Shown here: one piece after another, positions 10,144-19,708 of the stretch | How the letters are laid out: every line of letters starts with the position of its first letter | How positions within the stretch are numbered: the first letter of the stretch is position 1 | Origin: Flavobacterium sp. | GTDB lineage: Bacteria; Bacteroidota; Bacteroidia; Flavobacteriales; Flavobacteriaceae | Assembly (NCBI GenBank): GCA_016714905.1 | Contig: JADKBW010000008.1 | Span: 131,001-195,000 of the forward strand | Reading direction: 5' to 3' | Length of the DNA: 64,000 nt | Notes under the pieces: generated by a model | The model's database searches: none | Told to the model about the DNA's origin: nothing | What the model saw: only the letters and a program-made list of their open reading frames with translations | Translations under genes and position numbers: made by a program

Positions 10144-12402
10144 ATGAAAAAAATCCTTACCACATTTTCAATTCTACTGAGTTTCTTAGCATTTTCACAA
10201 GACTTATACGACATCAATACCATTCAAGATATTCGAATTGTCTTCGCCGAGAGTAATTGGGATGCACTACTAGATGCGCAAGCCAATTCAACAGAAGATT
10301 ATATTTCTGCGCAATCCGTTACCATCAACGGTGTTGTTTTTAATAATGTCGGCGTGAAATATAAAGGCAATAGTACTTACAATTCCAATCGTGTAAAAAA
10401 CCCTTTTCATATCGAATTGGACACCTACGTCAACCAAGATTACCAAGGTTATACGGATATCAAATTGAGCAATGTTTACTTCGACCCTACTTTTGTCCGC
10501 GAAACACTCTCCTACTCGATTCTGCGTAAATACATGCATGCGCCTTTGTCTAATTATGCCAATGTATATGTGAATGGGACTTTGATGGGCTTGTACGTAA
10601 GTTCCGAATCTATTTCGAAGAAATTCGTAGACAATCATTTCTATTCCAACAACAATGCTTTTTTTAAGTGTAATCCGATTGGAGGCGCTGGACCTGGAAG
10701 TTCAAGTTATCCAAATTTGGCCTATTTGGGGAACAATATTACGAGCTACCAAACCGCTTATGAATTGAATTCTGATGCAGGCTGGGAAGATTTAGTGGCG
10801 TTGACCAACACTTTATCCAACGACATAACCAATATAGAATCTATTTTGGATGTCGATCGTGCTTTATGGATGTTGGCTTTTGATAATGTGCTCGTCAATA
10901 TTGATAGCTATGTTGGGACTTTCAAGCAAAATTATTATTTATATAAAGACGACAATGGTCGATTTAACTCAATTGTTTGGGATTTGAATATGTCCTTGGG
11001 TGTTTTTACACAAACTGGAACAATTAACATAAATAACACAACGGTGAAAAAACAAATGACGCATTTATTGCACGCCAATGATGCAGCGTGGCCATTAGTT
11101 CAGAAACTATTGGCTGTTCCGAAATATAAAAGAATGTATTTGGCACATTTCAGAACTATTTTTGAAGAAAATTTTTCAAACGATAGCTATTACACTACCG
11201 CTCAATCATATCAAGCGCTTATTGCACCTTCAGTTCAAGCCGACACCAATAAATTCTTTACCTACGCTCAATTTCAAAGTAATTTAACTGTAGACAATAC
11301 GGGTGGTATGAATCCCGCGCCAGGAATCAAAAATTTAATGGATGGTCGTTACACGTATTTATCGACTTTAACCGATTTTACCAACACAAGGCCAACAATA
11401 ACTGCCGTAGCGCCAGCCGTTGAAACTCCTATAATTAATAGTGATGTTTTTGTAACTGCTAACGTAATCAATACCAACACAAACGGTGTGTTTTTAGGAT
11501 ATCGAGCGAATGAAAGACTTGCCTTTACCAAAACTCAAATGTTTGACGATGGTTTACATGGTGATGGTGCTGCTGGAGATAACGTTTATGGTGCCAGCAT
11601 CAATGTGAGTAATGTTTTTATGCAATACTATGTTTATGCAGAAAACAACAATGTGGGGCAATTCTCACCGGAGCGCGCCGAACATGAATTCTATAGTTTG
11701 AATGCAAGCTATCCAACAATCAGTCCTGGAGATTTAGTGGTGAATGAAATCATGGCTCAAAACACGTTGACAGTTGCAGACGCAAATGGCGAGTATGAAG
11801 ATTGGATTGAATTGCATAATAATACCAATACAACTTTAAGTTTAGACAATTTATTTATGACGGATACTGAAACCAATCTAATCAAATGGCAATTTCCAGC
11901 GGGAACGACCATTGAACCTAATGGTTATTTGACCATATGGGCAGACGAAGATGGAACGCAAGAAGGTTTACATGCCAGTTTTAAATTATCCGCAAGTGGC
12001 GAAAGTGTACTTTTAGCTTATGCCAACGGAACAATCATCGAGACAGTCAATTATGGCGTTCAAACCCCTGATTTAGGCTATGCTAGAATTCCAAATGGAA
12101 CTGGAGCATTTGTTATTCAATCGCCAACATTTAATTTTAATAATGAAAGTTTATCGGCTTCAACCTTTGACTTCGATCAAAACTTAACTGTATTTCCGAA
12201 TCCAACGAATGGAAATTTGAACGTGTTTAATAAACAATATCCAATAGAAACTTTGGCTATTTATAATTTGCAAGGACAATTACTTTATAATAATTCATAC
12301 CAAAACCAAAATCAAATTTCAGTTGATATTTCATCCTTTTCCAAAGGGATTTATATGATCATGATTAATAGCAGACAACCTCTTAAAATTATAAAAGACT
12401 AA
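10144..12402 (+). CDS. CotH-kinase / lamin-tail domain protein with T9SS sorting domain
   Basis: 752 residues. Signal peptide 1-18; a CotH-like kinase domain over about residues 25-400 (VGVKYKGNSTYN, NPFHIELD, YVNGTLMGLYVSSESI, IVWDLNMSLG); a beta domain (DDGLHGDGAAGDNVYGA); a lamin-tail domain around 525-640 (VVNEIMAQNT, EDWIELHN, WQFPAGTTIEPNGYL); and a T9SS C-terminal domain from about 677 (VFPNPTNG ... KGIYMIMI). It is therefore exported by the type IX system to the outer surface or medium. CotH domains phosphorylate protein serines in spore coats; the target here is unknown. It starts 63 bp after mbnH on the same strand. Confidence 0.88.
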   Translation: MKKILTTFSILLSFLAFSQDLYDINTIQDIRIVFAESNWDALLDAQANSTEDYISAQSVTINGVVFNNVGVKYKGNSTYNSNRVKNPFHIELDTYVNQDYQGYTDIKLSNVYFDPTFVRETLSYSILRKYMHAPLSNYANVYVNGTLMGLYVSSESISKKFVDNHFYSNNNAFFKCNPIGGAGPGSSSYPNLAYLGNNITSYQTAYELNSDAGWEDLVALTNTLSNDITNIESILDVDRALWMLAFDNVLVNIDSYVGTFKQNYYLYKDDNGRFNSIVWDLNMSLGVFTQTGTININNTTVKKQMTHLLHANDAAWPLVQKLLAVPKYKRMYLAHFRTIFEENFSNDSYYTTAQSYQALIAPSVQADTNKFFTYAQFQSNLTVDNTGGMNPAPGIKNLMDGRYTYLSTLTDFTNTRPTITAVAPAVETPIINSDVFVTANVINTNTNGVFLGYRANERLAFTKTQMFDDGLHGDGAAGDNVYGASINVSNVFMQYYVYAENNNVGQFSPERAEHEFYSLNASYPTISPGDLVVNEIMAQNTLTVADANGEYEDWIELHNNTNTTLSLDNLFMTDTETNLIKWQFPAGTTIEPNGYLTIWADEDGTQEGLHASFKLSASGESVLLAYANGTIIETVNYGVQTPDLGYARIPNGTGAFVIQSPTFNFNNESLSASTFDFDQNLTVFPNPTNGNLNVFNKQYPIETLAIYNLQGQLLYNNSYQNQNQISVDISSFSKGIYMIMINSRQPLKIIKD

Positions 12403-12404
12403 CC

Positions 12405-13784
12405 ATGAAAAATCTATTTACTTTCGCTGCTCTACTTACAGGAGCTCTTTCATTTGCCCAAACCAACCCAGCCATAACAGGATGGTTGCAAAACACCACT
12501 GGAATTACGGGACGACATTATGTTGCGGGAAATTCAACTCCAATTATTGATGCAGTTCAAGCAAATGTGCAATCCGTAAGATATGATGCCAATTATGTGT
12601 ATGTTGCAGCAACAGGAATTCCAGCCTATATAACAGGACCTTTTCAAGACGGTAATCCATCCTTGGCCACAGCTCAAAACAGGATTTTTAGAATTACATT
12701 AAATCCGACGCAAAATACCGGGACAGGTGTAGCAACGACTGGCGGAAATATCGGAATATTCAAGAATGGTGTCGCATTATTCGATTACCGTGATGGTGTG
12801 GCTTGGAGCTCAACTACCAGCGCATTGTGTGGCGGACCAGGAAACCCTCCATGTGCTGGTGGACCTGGCGCGACGCAGGCTTGGAACAGAGATGCCATTC
12901 CTGCAGAACGTGCAGGTTTTGATTGCGCTAAGGCACATCCAGCAATGGGAAATTACCATCATCACCAAAACCCGAGTGCATTCAACTTGGATTTGACAGT
13001 TATTTCAAATGTATGTGACACGTATCCTTCGGATGGTTTGTACGTTATTAATCCTTCGCAACATTCGCCGCTGTTAGGATTTGCGTACGATGGTTTTCCG
13101 ATTTATGGCGCTTATGCATACACGAACACTGATGGCACAGGTGAAATTACTAGAATGCAATCGAGCTATCAGTTGAAAAATCAGACCACAAGAACCAACG
13201 GACCCAATGTTGGGCAAGTGGTTGGAACTCAGACTTTCTTTAATGGCTATTTTAGAGAGGATTACGAATATGTGGCTCATAATGATGATCCGACCTATTT
13301 AGATATTCACAATGGTCGAGTTTGTAACACACCTGAATATCCAATATCATTGTATCCAAACGGAATTTATTGTTATTTCGCAACTGTAGATGCCAATCAT
13401 AACTCTGCTTATCCTTATGTCGTTGGTCCAACTTTTTATGGAAACAAATCAGCTACCACTGGAGGTACGGTAACAACCGTTCCAGCTGGAACAACTACAT
13501 ACACACCAACTTTAGCGTCCAACTCATTTGAAAATTCAGGCTTTCAAGTGAGAATTGCGCCAAATCCAGCGCAAGATTTTATTGCCATTCAATGTCAAAT
13601 GGCAGAACAAGATATGCAGGTTGAATTAATTGACGAATTAGGAAAAGTAGTCAAGTCAAGCAAAATATTGCAAGGAAGTACGTTGAGCATTATTGAAACC
13701 GACACGGTTTATAATGGAATATATTTTGTTCGAATTACCAGTCAAAAAGACTCGAAATCATTTAAAGTCATCGTTAATAAATAA
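12405..13784 (+). CDS. YHYH domain protein with T9SS sorting domain
   Basis: 459 residues, 2 bp after the CotH gene. Signal peptide to about residue 19 (ALSFAQ). The YHYH region includes GNYHHHQNP (about 184-191), DGLYVINPSQHSPLLGFAYDG and GFPIYGAY, plus paired cysteines. C-terminal T9SS domain from about 381 (IAPNPAQDF ... GIYFVRI ... FKVIVNK). YHYH proteins have no settled biochemical role; the histidine cluster suggests metal binding, which fits the mbnP/mbnH context but is inference. Confidence 0.87.
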   Translation: MKNLFTFAALLTGALSFAQTNPAITGWLQNTTGITGRHYVAGNSTPIIDAVQANVQSVRYDANYVYVAATGIPAYITGPFQDGNPSLATAQNRIFRITLNPTQNTGTGVATTGGNIGIFKNGVALFDYRDGVAWSSTTSALCGGPGNPPCAGGPGATQAWNRDAIPAERAGFDCAKAHPAMGNYHHHQNPSAFNLDLTVISNVCDTYPSDGLYVINPSQHSPLLGFAYDGFPIYGAYAYTNTDGTGEITRMQSSYQLKNQTTRTNGPNVGQVVGTQTFFNGYFREDYEYVAHNDDPTYLDIHNGRVCNTPEYPISLYPNGIYCYFATVDANHNSAYPYVVGPTFYGNKSATTGGTVTTVPAGTTTYTPTLASNSFENSGFQVRIAPNPAQDFIAIQCQMAEQDMQVELIDELGKVVKSSKILQGSTLSIIETDTVYNGIYFVRITSQKDSKSFKVIVNK

Positions 13785-13829
13785 ATCAATATAACAAAAG
13801 CAAGAAAGGTTCTTTAGCAAAGTCAAAAT

Positions 13830-15470
13830 ATGAAAAAGGTAATTATACTTTTCTTGGTAGTTGCAAATCAACTACAAGCGCAAACCGTTGGTTTATTACA
13901 ACATGATGCGGAAACACTTGATGATGGTTATGTTCTATTTGCCCCAATGAATGCGAATAAAACGTATCTAGTTGATAAATGTGGCAAACAAGTAAAAACA
14001 TGGAATAGTGCCTATAAACCAGCGCTTTCAGTTTACTTACTTCCTGATGGAACTCTTTTACATTCAGGAAAAGCAAATAACACCACCTTTACAGCTGGCG
14101 GAAATGGCGGAATAATTGAGAAAATCGATTGGAACGGAAATGTAACTTGGACATACACAGTTTCAGATGCTTTAAGATGCCAGCATCATGATGTAAAGGC
14201 TTTGCCTAACGGAAATGTTTTAGTTATTGCATGGGAATCTAAAACAAATGCACAAGCAATTGCATTGGGAAGAAATCCAAGTTTAGTGCCAACAACAGTT
14301 TGGAGTGAACAAATTTTAGAAATTCAGCCTGTTGGTGCAACTGGAGGAAATGTTGTATGGGAATGGCATGCTTGGGATCATTTGGCTCAAGACTTTGATG
14401 CGACAAAATCAAATTTTTCTGCAATAGCATCCAATCCGCAATTAATAAATATTAACTACAATGCTTCTGCTATCGAAAAAGATTGGATTCATTTGAATTC
14501 GGTTGATTATAACCCCGCTTTAGACCAAATTGTAGTAAGCTCACACAGTTTTAGTGAAATATGGATTATTGATCATAGCACGACAACCGCAGAAGCTTCT
14601 GGTCACGCAGGAGGAAATTCTGGAAAAGGTGGTGATTTATTATACCGTTGGGGAAATGCAGCAGCTTATAATTCTGGTACAAATGCTACAAGAAAATTTT
14701 GGTTACAACATGACGCTCATTGGATAGAAAACGGTTTACCATTTGCCAATCAAATTATGGTATTTAATAATGGAAATAGCCGAACTGGTGGTAATTATTC
14801 CACAGTTGAAATCGTAAATACTCCCTTAAATGGATTTAACTATGGCACTACACTGCCCTATTTACCTTCTGATCCATCTTGGATTTTTAATCAAGGGAAT
14901 ACAAATAATTACTATGCTCAAAACATTTCTGGTGCTCAACAATTATCTAATGGTAATGTATTGATGTGCAATGGCCCAACAGGAACATTTACAGAAGTAA
15001 CAACATCCGGAACTACAGTATGGAAATATATCAATCCTGTAACTCCAAATAGCATATTGAGCCAAGGAAGCGCTCCATCGCAAAATCTTGTTTTTAAAAG
15101 TATTTTTTATCCAACTAACTATAGTGGTTTTGAAGGACAAAATTTAACTGCAGGAAATACAATTGAAAATTCTAATACAGTTTCCGATGCTTGCAATTTG
15201 ACTTTTGCGGCAACCGATTTTGTTTTATGGGATGAAGTACGGGTATATCCCAACCCTACAGTTGATAATTTATTCCTAAATCTTGGAGATTTATCAAAAT
15301 CAAAAATACAAGTGCAACTTTATAATTCACTTGGGCAATTGGTTTATGAATTTATTCCATCGAATAATGAAACCCTTATTTCAACTGCTAATTATTCCAA
15401 TGGAATATATTACATTCGGATTTCTAGTGGAAATAGCTCTAAGTCATTTAAAGTGATTTTTAATAAATAG
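13830..15470 (+). CDS. Aryl-sulfotransferase (ASST)-like beta-propeller with T9SS sorting domain
   Basis: 546 residues. Signal peptide to about residue 18 (NQLQAQ). The body has ASST-type propeller motifs: GYVLFAPMNANKTYLVD, VYLLPDGTLLHSG, HDVKALPNGNVLVIAWE (about 114-130), DWIHLNSVDYNP, IVVSSHSFSEIWIIDH and WLQHDAHWIENG. C-terminal T9SS domain from about 471 (VYPNPTVDN ... GIYYIRI ... FKVIFNK). Family enzymes move sulfate between phenols through a catalytic His, but many Bacteroidetes homologues are uncharacterised. It is the last gene of the block and is followed by a terminator. Confidence 0.83.
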   Translation: MKKVIILFLVVANQLQAQTVGLLQHDAETLDDGYVLFAPMNANKTYLVDKCGKQVKTWNSAYKPALSVYLLPDGTLLHSGKANNTTFTAGGNGGIIEKIDWNGNVTWTYTVSDALRCQHHDVKALPNGNVLVIAWESKTNAQAIALGRNPSLVPTTVWSEQILEIQPVGATGGNVVWEWHAWDHLAQDFDATKSNFSAIASNPQLININYNASAIEKDWIHLNSVDYNPALDQIVVSSHSFSEIWIIDHSTTTAEASGHAGGNSGKGGDLLYRWGNAAAYNSGTNATRKFWLQHDAHWIENGLPFANQIMVFNNGNSRTGGNYSTVEIVNTPLNGFNYGTTLPYLPSDPSWIFNQGNTNNYYAQNISGAQQLSNGNVLMCNGPTGTFTEVTTSGTTVWKYINPVTPNSILSQGSAPSQNLVFKSIFYPTNYSGFEGQNLTAGNTIENSNTVSDACNLTFAATDFVLWDEVRVYPNPTVDNLFLNLGDLSKSKIQVQLYNSLGQLVYEFIPSNNETLISTANYSNGIYYIRISSGNSSKSFKVIFNK

Positions 15471-15490
15471 CTTTTTAAAATTAAAACAAA

Positions 15491-15516
15491 AAACCGCTTC
15501 GTTTCCAAAGCGGTTT
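15491..15516. terminator. Bidirectional hairpin terminator
   Basis: Stem AAACCGCTT / AAGCGGTTT with an 8-nt loop, flanked by A and T runs, between two convergent genes. It ends the mbnP-ASST block on plus and the T9SS gene on minus. Confidence 0.88.
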
Positions 15517-15538
15517 CATTTTTAATTATCAATTGAAA

Positions 15539-17857
15539 TTATCTTTTAATCACTCTTACCGTTTTCACGTTAGTACCTTGAGTTACAATAATGTTGTACA
15601 CTCCCGAGGGATATTGTGAACCGATTTCTAAGTTAGTGATTGCAGCAACAGCTGATTGACGTGCTTCAACCTCGCGACCCAACATGTCATAAACTCTTAC
15701 TCCAACTTGATCCTCACTTGATGTGTTTATATGCAATCTGAATGTTTCAGCATAAGGGTTTGGATAAGCGCTTACTTCATAGATATCTATAACTGAATTT
15801 GTTTGTCTCGTAGCTGTTGGCGAAGTTGTTATGGTGCACAGTACAGTACCTAAAACGTAGTTACCGTTATACAATACGTCAACACGAATGGTATAAGCTG
15901 TATTTGCTGCGGCTCCTCCCGGCAATTGCGGCAATTGGAATCGCGGGTTAGCAGTAACAAATTGTCGGGTTTGAGCACCATTAGTTACTACAAATCGATA
16001 TCCTTGTACTCCGATAATTTGCTCGGCAAAGATAGTTGTCCATAATGCATTTATTGTGCTTCCGCAGGCGGGTTGAATTACTCTTGAAGGTGAAGGTGCT
16101 GCAGGAGTTGTAATTGAACAAGTAGGACCATATTCCGTATCAGGACGGAAAACGCCACCAAATGCAAGCAATACATCAATGGTATAAGTAGTTCCAAAAG
16201 AAATATTTGCAATTCCTAAATTTATTAAACTAAATCGGTTTACCGTCGTACTTACAGTACCAACAACCGTTGCTCCATTTCTCACTCTAAAACGGTAGCC
16301 AGACACATTAGGTCTTGTCTCACAGAAAATAGAATTAGAAATGTTAGCTAAGGTAGATCCGCAGGTCGGGTTTGAGATATAAGTTACTGCTGGATTTGGT
16401 GGTGTAGTTACAGTACATGATGGTCCGTAAGATCTCCAGAATCCGCCAGATTTACAAGAAACTTGAATTGTATAAGTTGTGCCTAATAATGCGCCACCAG
16501 GCAACTGTGTAAGATTAAACCTATTTACTACAGTTTCATATGTTTGCACGCTAGCGCCATTTGTTACCCGAAAGCGAAATCCTTGTATTGTTCCTAATTG
16601 AGCAAAGGCATTTATTAATGGCTCAGCAAAAATTGTTGATTGAATATTCGGTAGCGTCACATTACAACTTTGAGCTAGTAAGAAAGAAGTCGGCGTCACC
16701 TCGTCAGTTGTCCCGTCGCAGTTATCGTCAATTCCGTTTCCTAAAACTTCTGATGCATTTGGATTTACATTAGGATTTGAGTCGTTACAATCAACTCCAT
16801 TTGTGGTTAATACATAGCCACTAATTTGAGTACAAGATAAAACTTGTGGATTATTTGAAGTGTAACTATCTCCATCTGCATCAACGTAGTAGAGTGTCCC
16901 CAAATTAATAGCTATACTTTTTGAATCCGAAACCACACCGCAAGGCCCACCTACGGATGTTAGTGTCAATGTTACACTAGGAGGTGCGTCTAAAGCTGCC
17001 GTATAGGTTGCTGTTGCTGGTGTGGCGCCATCATTATTGGAAAATGAACCTCCTGCTCCACCATCACTCCAAATTGCTCCAGTAGCACTGCCACCAAATG
17101 AACCGCTCAATGCAGCCGAAGTTCCTCCTTGACAAATTGCTGACATAGCGCCACCTACAAGTACGGTTGGATTGTCAATAATCTGGATAGATACTGAACC
17201 TGTCATCGAAACACTTGGACAAGAACCTCCATCACGAGTTGCAAAAACTCTATAGGTACCAGCTTGTGTTAAGTTTCCAAAATTGATTGCGCTACCAGTA
17301 CCACTTTGCGTTGGAATATCTATTGCAACTCCGTTTTCGTCGGTTAGCGCATAGGTCACCCCTATTTCCGAATTACTAAGTCCTATTGGCAAACCAATTC
17401 CTCCAGAACAGTAAGCTCCACCTCCAGTAACAGCATATGCAGTAGGATCTACACAAGGAGTAGTTATAGTTACAAAAGACCCACATTGAGCAGTTGTCAA
17501 ATTAGTATCAAATGGAGCATATTGTCCACCTGGTGCGGTAGCAGCATCTGATACAAAAGAATAATAAGGTTGCCCGTCATAGGACACCACCCATCGATTT
17601 TCTGCTGTTCCAATTTCAACGGCTAATGCATAATAGAGATAGGTTACTGCTGTCGTCGCGCTTCCCTCAAAACTGATTGCCAATGCACTATTGTAGTATA
17701 CAGGTCGTCCGTTATAAGTTGCATTTGAGGCATCGCCACCCTGCACTAAGGAACCTGTACTATTTACACAAGAACCCGCAATATTCATATTTTGTGCGGT
17801 GCTGTAAAAGGCAAGCATTACGAACAAAAATCCAAGTAATTTATTTTTAAATTTCAT
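15539..17857 (-). CDS. Large T9SS-secreted modular protein with MopE-like Ca-binding segment
   Basis: 772 residues. Signal peptide 1-21; a Cys-rich N-terminal part; Ig-like/PKD-like stretches (residues about 130-315); a MopE-like repeat at about 318-385 (YYVDADGDSYTSNN, DCNDSNPNVNPNA, GNGIDDNCDG), a pattern of Asp-rich calcium-type loops; three modules of about 95 residues at roughly 395, 495 and 594, each beginning CG/CN...L..I...IF and containing GYRFRV.NG; and a T9SS domain from about 695 (AYPNPYAETF ... GVYNIIV). It is a surface or secreted structural protein or adhesin by architecture. It lies 17 bp after a tail-collar gene, so probably in one operon with the three collar genes. Confidence 0.85.
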   Translation of the reverse strand: MKFKNKLLGFLFVMLAFYSTAQNMNIAGSCVNSTGSLVQGGDASNATYNGRPVYYNSALAISFEGSATTAVTYLYYALAVEIGTAENRWVVSYDGQPYYSFVSDAATAPGGQYAPFDTNLTTAQCGSFVTITTPCVDPTAYAVTGGGAYCSGGIGLPIGLSNSEIGVTYALTDENGVAIDIPTQSGTGSAINFGNLTQAGTYRVFATRDGGSCPSVSMTGSVSIQIIDNPTVLVGGAMSAICQGGTSAALSGSFGGSATGAIWSDGGAGGSFSNNDGATPATATYTAALDAPPSVTLTLTSVGGPCGVVSDSKSIAINLGTLYYVDADGDSYTSNNPQVLSCTQISGYVLTTNGVDCNDSNPNVNPNASEVLGNGIDDNCDGTTDEVTPTSFLLAQSCNVTLPNIQSTIFAEPLINAFAQLGTIQGFRFRVTNGASVQTYETVVNRFNLTQLPGGALLGTTYTIQVSCKSGGFWRSYGPSCTVTTPPNPAVTYISNPTCGSTLANISNSIFCETRPNVSGYRFRVRNGATVVGTVSTTVNRFSLINLGIANISFGTTYTIDVLLAFGGVFRPDTEYGPTCSITTPAAPSPSRVIQPACGSTINALWTTIFAEQIIGVQGYRFVVTNGAQTRQFVTANPRFQLPQLPGGAAANTAYTIRVDVLYNGNYVLGTVLCTITTSPTATRQTNSVIDIYEVSAYPNPYAETFRLHINTSSEDQVGVRVYDMLGREVEARQSAVAAITNLEIGSQYPSGVYNIIVTQGTNVKTVRVIKR

Positions 17858-17874
17858 GTCTTATATATTTATTA

Positions 17875-18474
17875 TTAAGGAAATTGACCGTTATTAATTT
17901 GGACTTGGAAAATACCATAAACTGAAATGATATAGTTTATTCCTGTGAAAGGTTGTGTAATATCAATAGGAGCTGGAGACAATGATCCTGACATACCAGT
18001 TGACCCCATACTCGTATTGGCTGAAGTAGCAAATTCTTTATCTAAGGTACCTGTATTTGCTAGCACAGCATTTGTGGGTGAACTTGTTGTCCCCGCTCCA
18101 GTATTTGCTCCTATTGAATGTGAGTGAGCTGGTAAATTAGCTGCCGTTAATGTGGCAGTTCTAGAACCTCCTAATTCCCCAACTGTTCTGTTTGACAATC
18201 CTGGTCCTTGACCAACTCCAATTAAAGTTCTCCCTCTAAAATCAGGAAGTGCAAATGTTTGAACACCATCACCTCCGTATGTAGTTCCGATTAAATTAAA
18301 TAAGACATCATATTCTGATATTGGCAAAAGTTGTCCATGACATTTTAACCATCCTTGTGGTTCGAAATTAAACCCAACCGCCGCAATTTCGCCCACAAAT
18401 GGCACTTGCGAGAAGGATTTAGGTGAACTGAAAAGTACTATAAAAAGTACTATTATTGTAAGTATATTTTTCAT
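17875..18474 (-). CDS. Tail-collar domain protein (MdpB-like), copy 1
   Basis: 199 residues with a signal peptide (cleavage after SFS near residue 22). Phage-tail-collar fold: GEIAAVGFNFEPQGWLKCHGQLLPI, LFNLIGTTYGGDGVQTFALPDFRGRTLIG, then LPAHSHSIGANTGAG and the ending INYIISVYGIF. Members occur as phage tail-fibre parts and as bacterial microcystin-dependent-protein-like exported proteins. The signal peptide and lack of phage genes favour the exported type. It has two paralogues immediately upstream. The function is unknown. Confidence 0.85.
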   Translation of the reverse strand: MKNILTIIVLFIVLFSSPKSFSQVPFVGEIAAVGFNFEPQGWLKCHGQLLPISEYDVLFNLIGTTYGGDGVQTFALPDFRGRTLIGVGQGPGLSNRTVGELGGSRTATLTAANLPAHSHSIGANTGAGTTSSPTNAVLANTGTLDKEFATSANTSMGSTGMSGSLSPAPIDITQPFTGINYIISVYGIFQVQINNGQFP

Positions 18475-18516
18475 ATTTATTAATTAAGATTTGATACTTT
18501 TTACTACTAATGTTTA

Positions 18517-19095
18517 TTAAGGACGAGAAGGAAAAACTCCTTGCAATGAAATGATATAATACACTGGTACATATGGCTTCATATTATTGAACGCTTGATT
18601 TCCGCCAGTTGACCCAGTCGATGGCATCGTACTGTTTGATGAAGTAGCATATTCTTTATCTAAAGCACCTGAATTTGCTGGAAAATTATTGGTTGGAACA
18701 CTAGTAGAACCTTCTTGCGAACTTCCATTGATGTTATGAGTATGTGCCGGTAAATTGGCTGTTGTTAGTGTAGTATTTTCTGAGCCACCTTGGTTGCCTT
18801 GGACAATATTTAAGGTTCCAGTGCCTTGTCCTACTCCAGCTATTGCTCTTCCGCGCAAATCCGGAAGTGCAAAAGTAGTAATGCCGTTTCCTCCATATTG
18901 TGTTCCCAATAATGCAAACAATGCTTGATTTTGATTGATTTGCAACAATTGCCCATTGCATTGTGCCCAACCGTTTGGTGCAAAGGCAAATGACACAGCT
19001 TTAATTTGACCTAAAAATTGGTCACCTTGTGCAATTAAATTTGATGTACCAATAAGAAAAGACACCAACAAATTTAGATAAATAATTTTTTTCAT
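18517..19095 (-). CDS. Tail-collar domain protein (MdpB-like), copy 2
   Basis: 192 residues with signal peptide (LIGTSNLIAQ). Same order of motifs as its neighbours: GQIKAVSFAFAPNGWAQCNGQLL, LFALLGTQYGGNGITTFALPDLRGRAI, LPAHTHNINGSS, PYVPVYYIISLQGVFPSRP. It is separated from copy 1 by 42 bp and from copy 3 by 36 bp, same strand. The variable region between the His-rich turn and the C-terminus (residues about 125-165) differs most among the three, as expected for a binding face. Confidence 0.85.
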   Translation of the reverse strand: MKKIIYLNLLVSFLIGTSNLIAQGDQFLGQIKAVSFAFAPNGWAQCNGQLLQINQNQALFALLGTQYGGNGITTFALPDLRGRAIAGVGQGTGTLNIVQGNQGGSENTTLTTANLPAHTHNINGSSQEGSTSVPTNNFPANSGALDKEYATSSNSTMPSTGSTGGNQAFNNMKPYVPVYYIISLQGVFPSRP

Positions 19096-19131
19096 GATTT
19101 ATAAATTGTTTATAAAAGTTAGTTAGAATGT

Positions 19132-19708
19132 TTAACGACGAGGTGGAAATATGCCTTGCGTTGCAATAATATAATTCATTCCGGTATAAGGCTGCATGGT
19201 ACTTATTGGAGTATTGGAACCTGCAGATCCTGTTGCACTCATACTTGTGTCACTTGATGAACTGTATTCTTTATCACTACCTGAAGTGTTTGCAAGTACA
19301 TTGTTTGTAGGAACACTTGTTGTTCCCGCTCCTGTATTTGCACCAATACTATGGCTATGCGAAGGAATATTAGATAAAATTAATTGTACTTGAGAGCTTC
19401 CTCCCAGTTCTCCCTGATCCACAGGTATTAAGCCTGGGCCAATGCCTTCTCCTACAATTACTCTACCTCTTAAATCTGGAAGTCCAAATGTAGAAAATCC
19501 GTTTCCTCCGTATTGAGTTCCCAATAAAGAGAATAACGCTGTATTCTGTGCAATCGACAAAAGTTGTCCATTGCAAACCGCCCAGCCTACTGGCGCAAAA
19601 TTAAACGCGACTGGAATTATCTGCCCAATAAAAGGTTCACTCTGTGCAAAAGTCTTTGGATTCCCGAATAATCCAAGTAGAAGAAGAATCAAAAAAGTTT
19701 TTTTCTCA
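19132..19708 (-). CDS. Tail-collar domain protein (MdpB-like), copy 3, N-terminal frameshift
   Basis: About 191 residues if read from ATG 19706-19708 (MRKKLFLILLLLGLFG...). As given, a T-run on the coding strand (A-run at about 19690-19695) is one base short, so the frame closes after MRKKLF and reopens as ILLLLGLFGNPKTFAQ. The mature part is intact: GQIIPVAFNFAPVGWAVCNGQLL, GTQYGGNGFSTFGLPDLRGRVI, IPSHSHSIGANTGAG, GMNYIIATQGIFPPRR. It is the first gene of the putative four-gene operon ending at 15539. Confidence 0.82.

Noticed and set aside
12405..13784. Collagen- or adhesin-type reading of the YHYH protein
   Set aside because: The GNYHHHQNP and GFPIYG motifs are specific to YHYH proteins; the Gly/Pro stretch is short.
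17875..19708. Phage tail-collar genes as part of a prophage
   Set aside because: All three have signal peptides and no capsid, terminase, tail tube, integrase or lysis genes are near.
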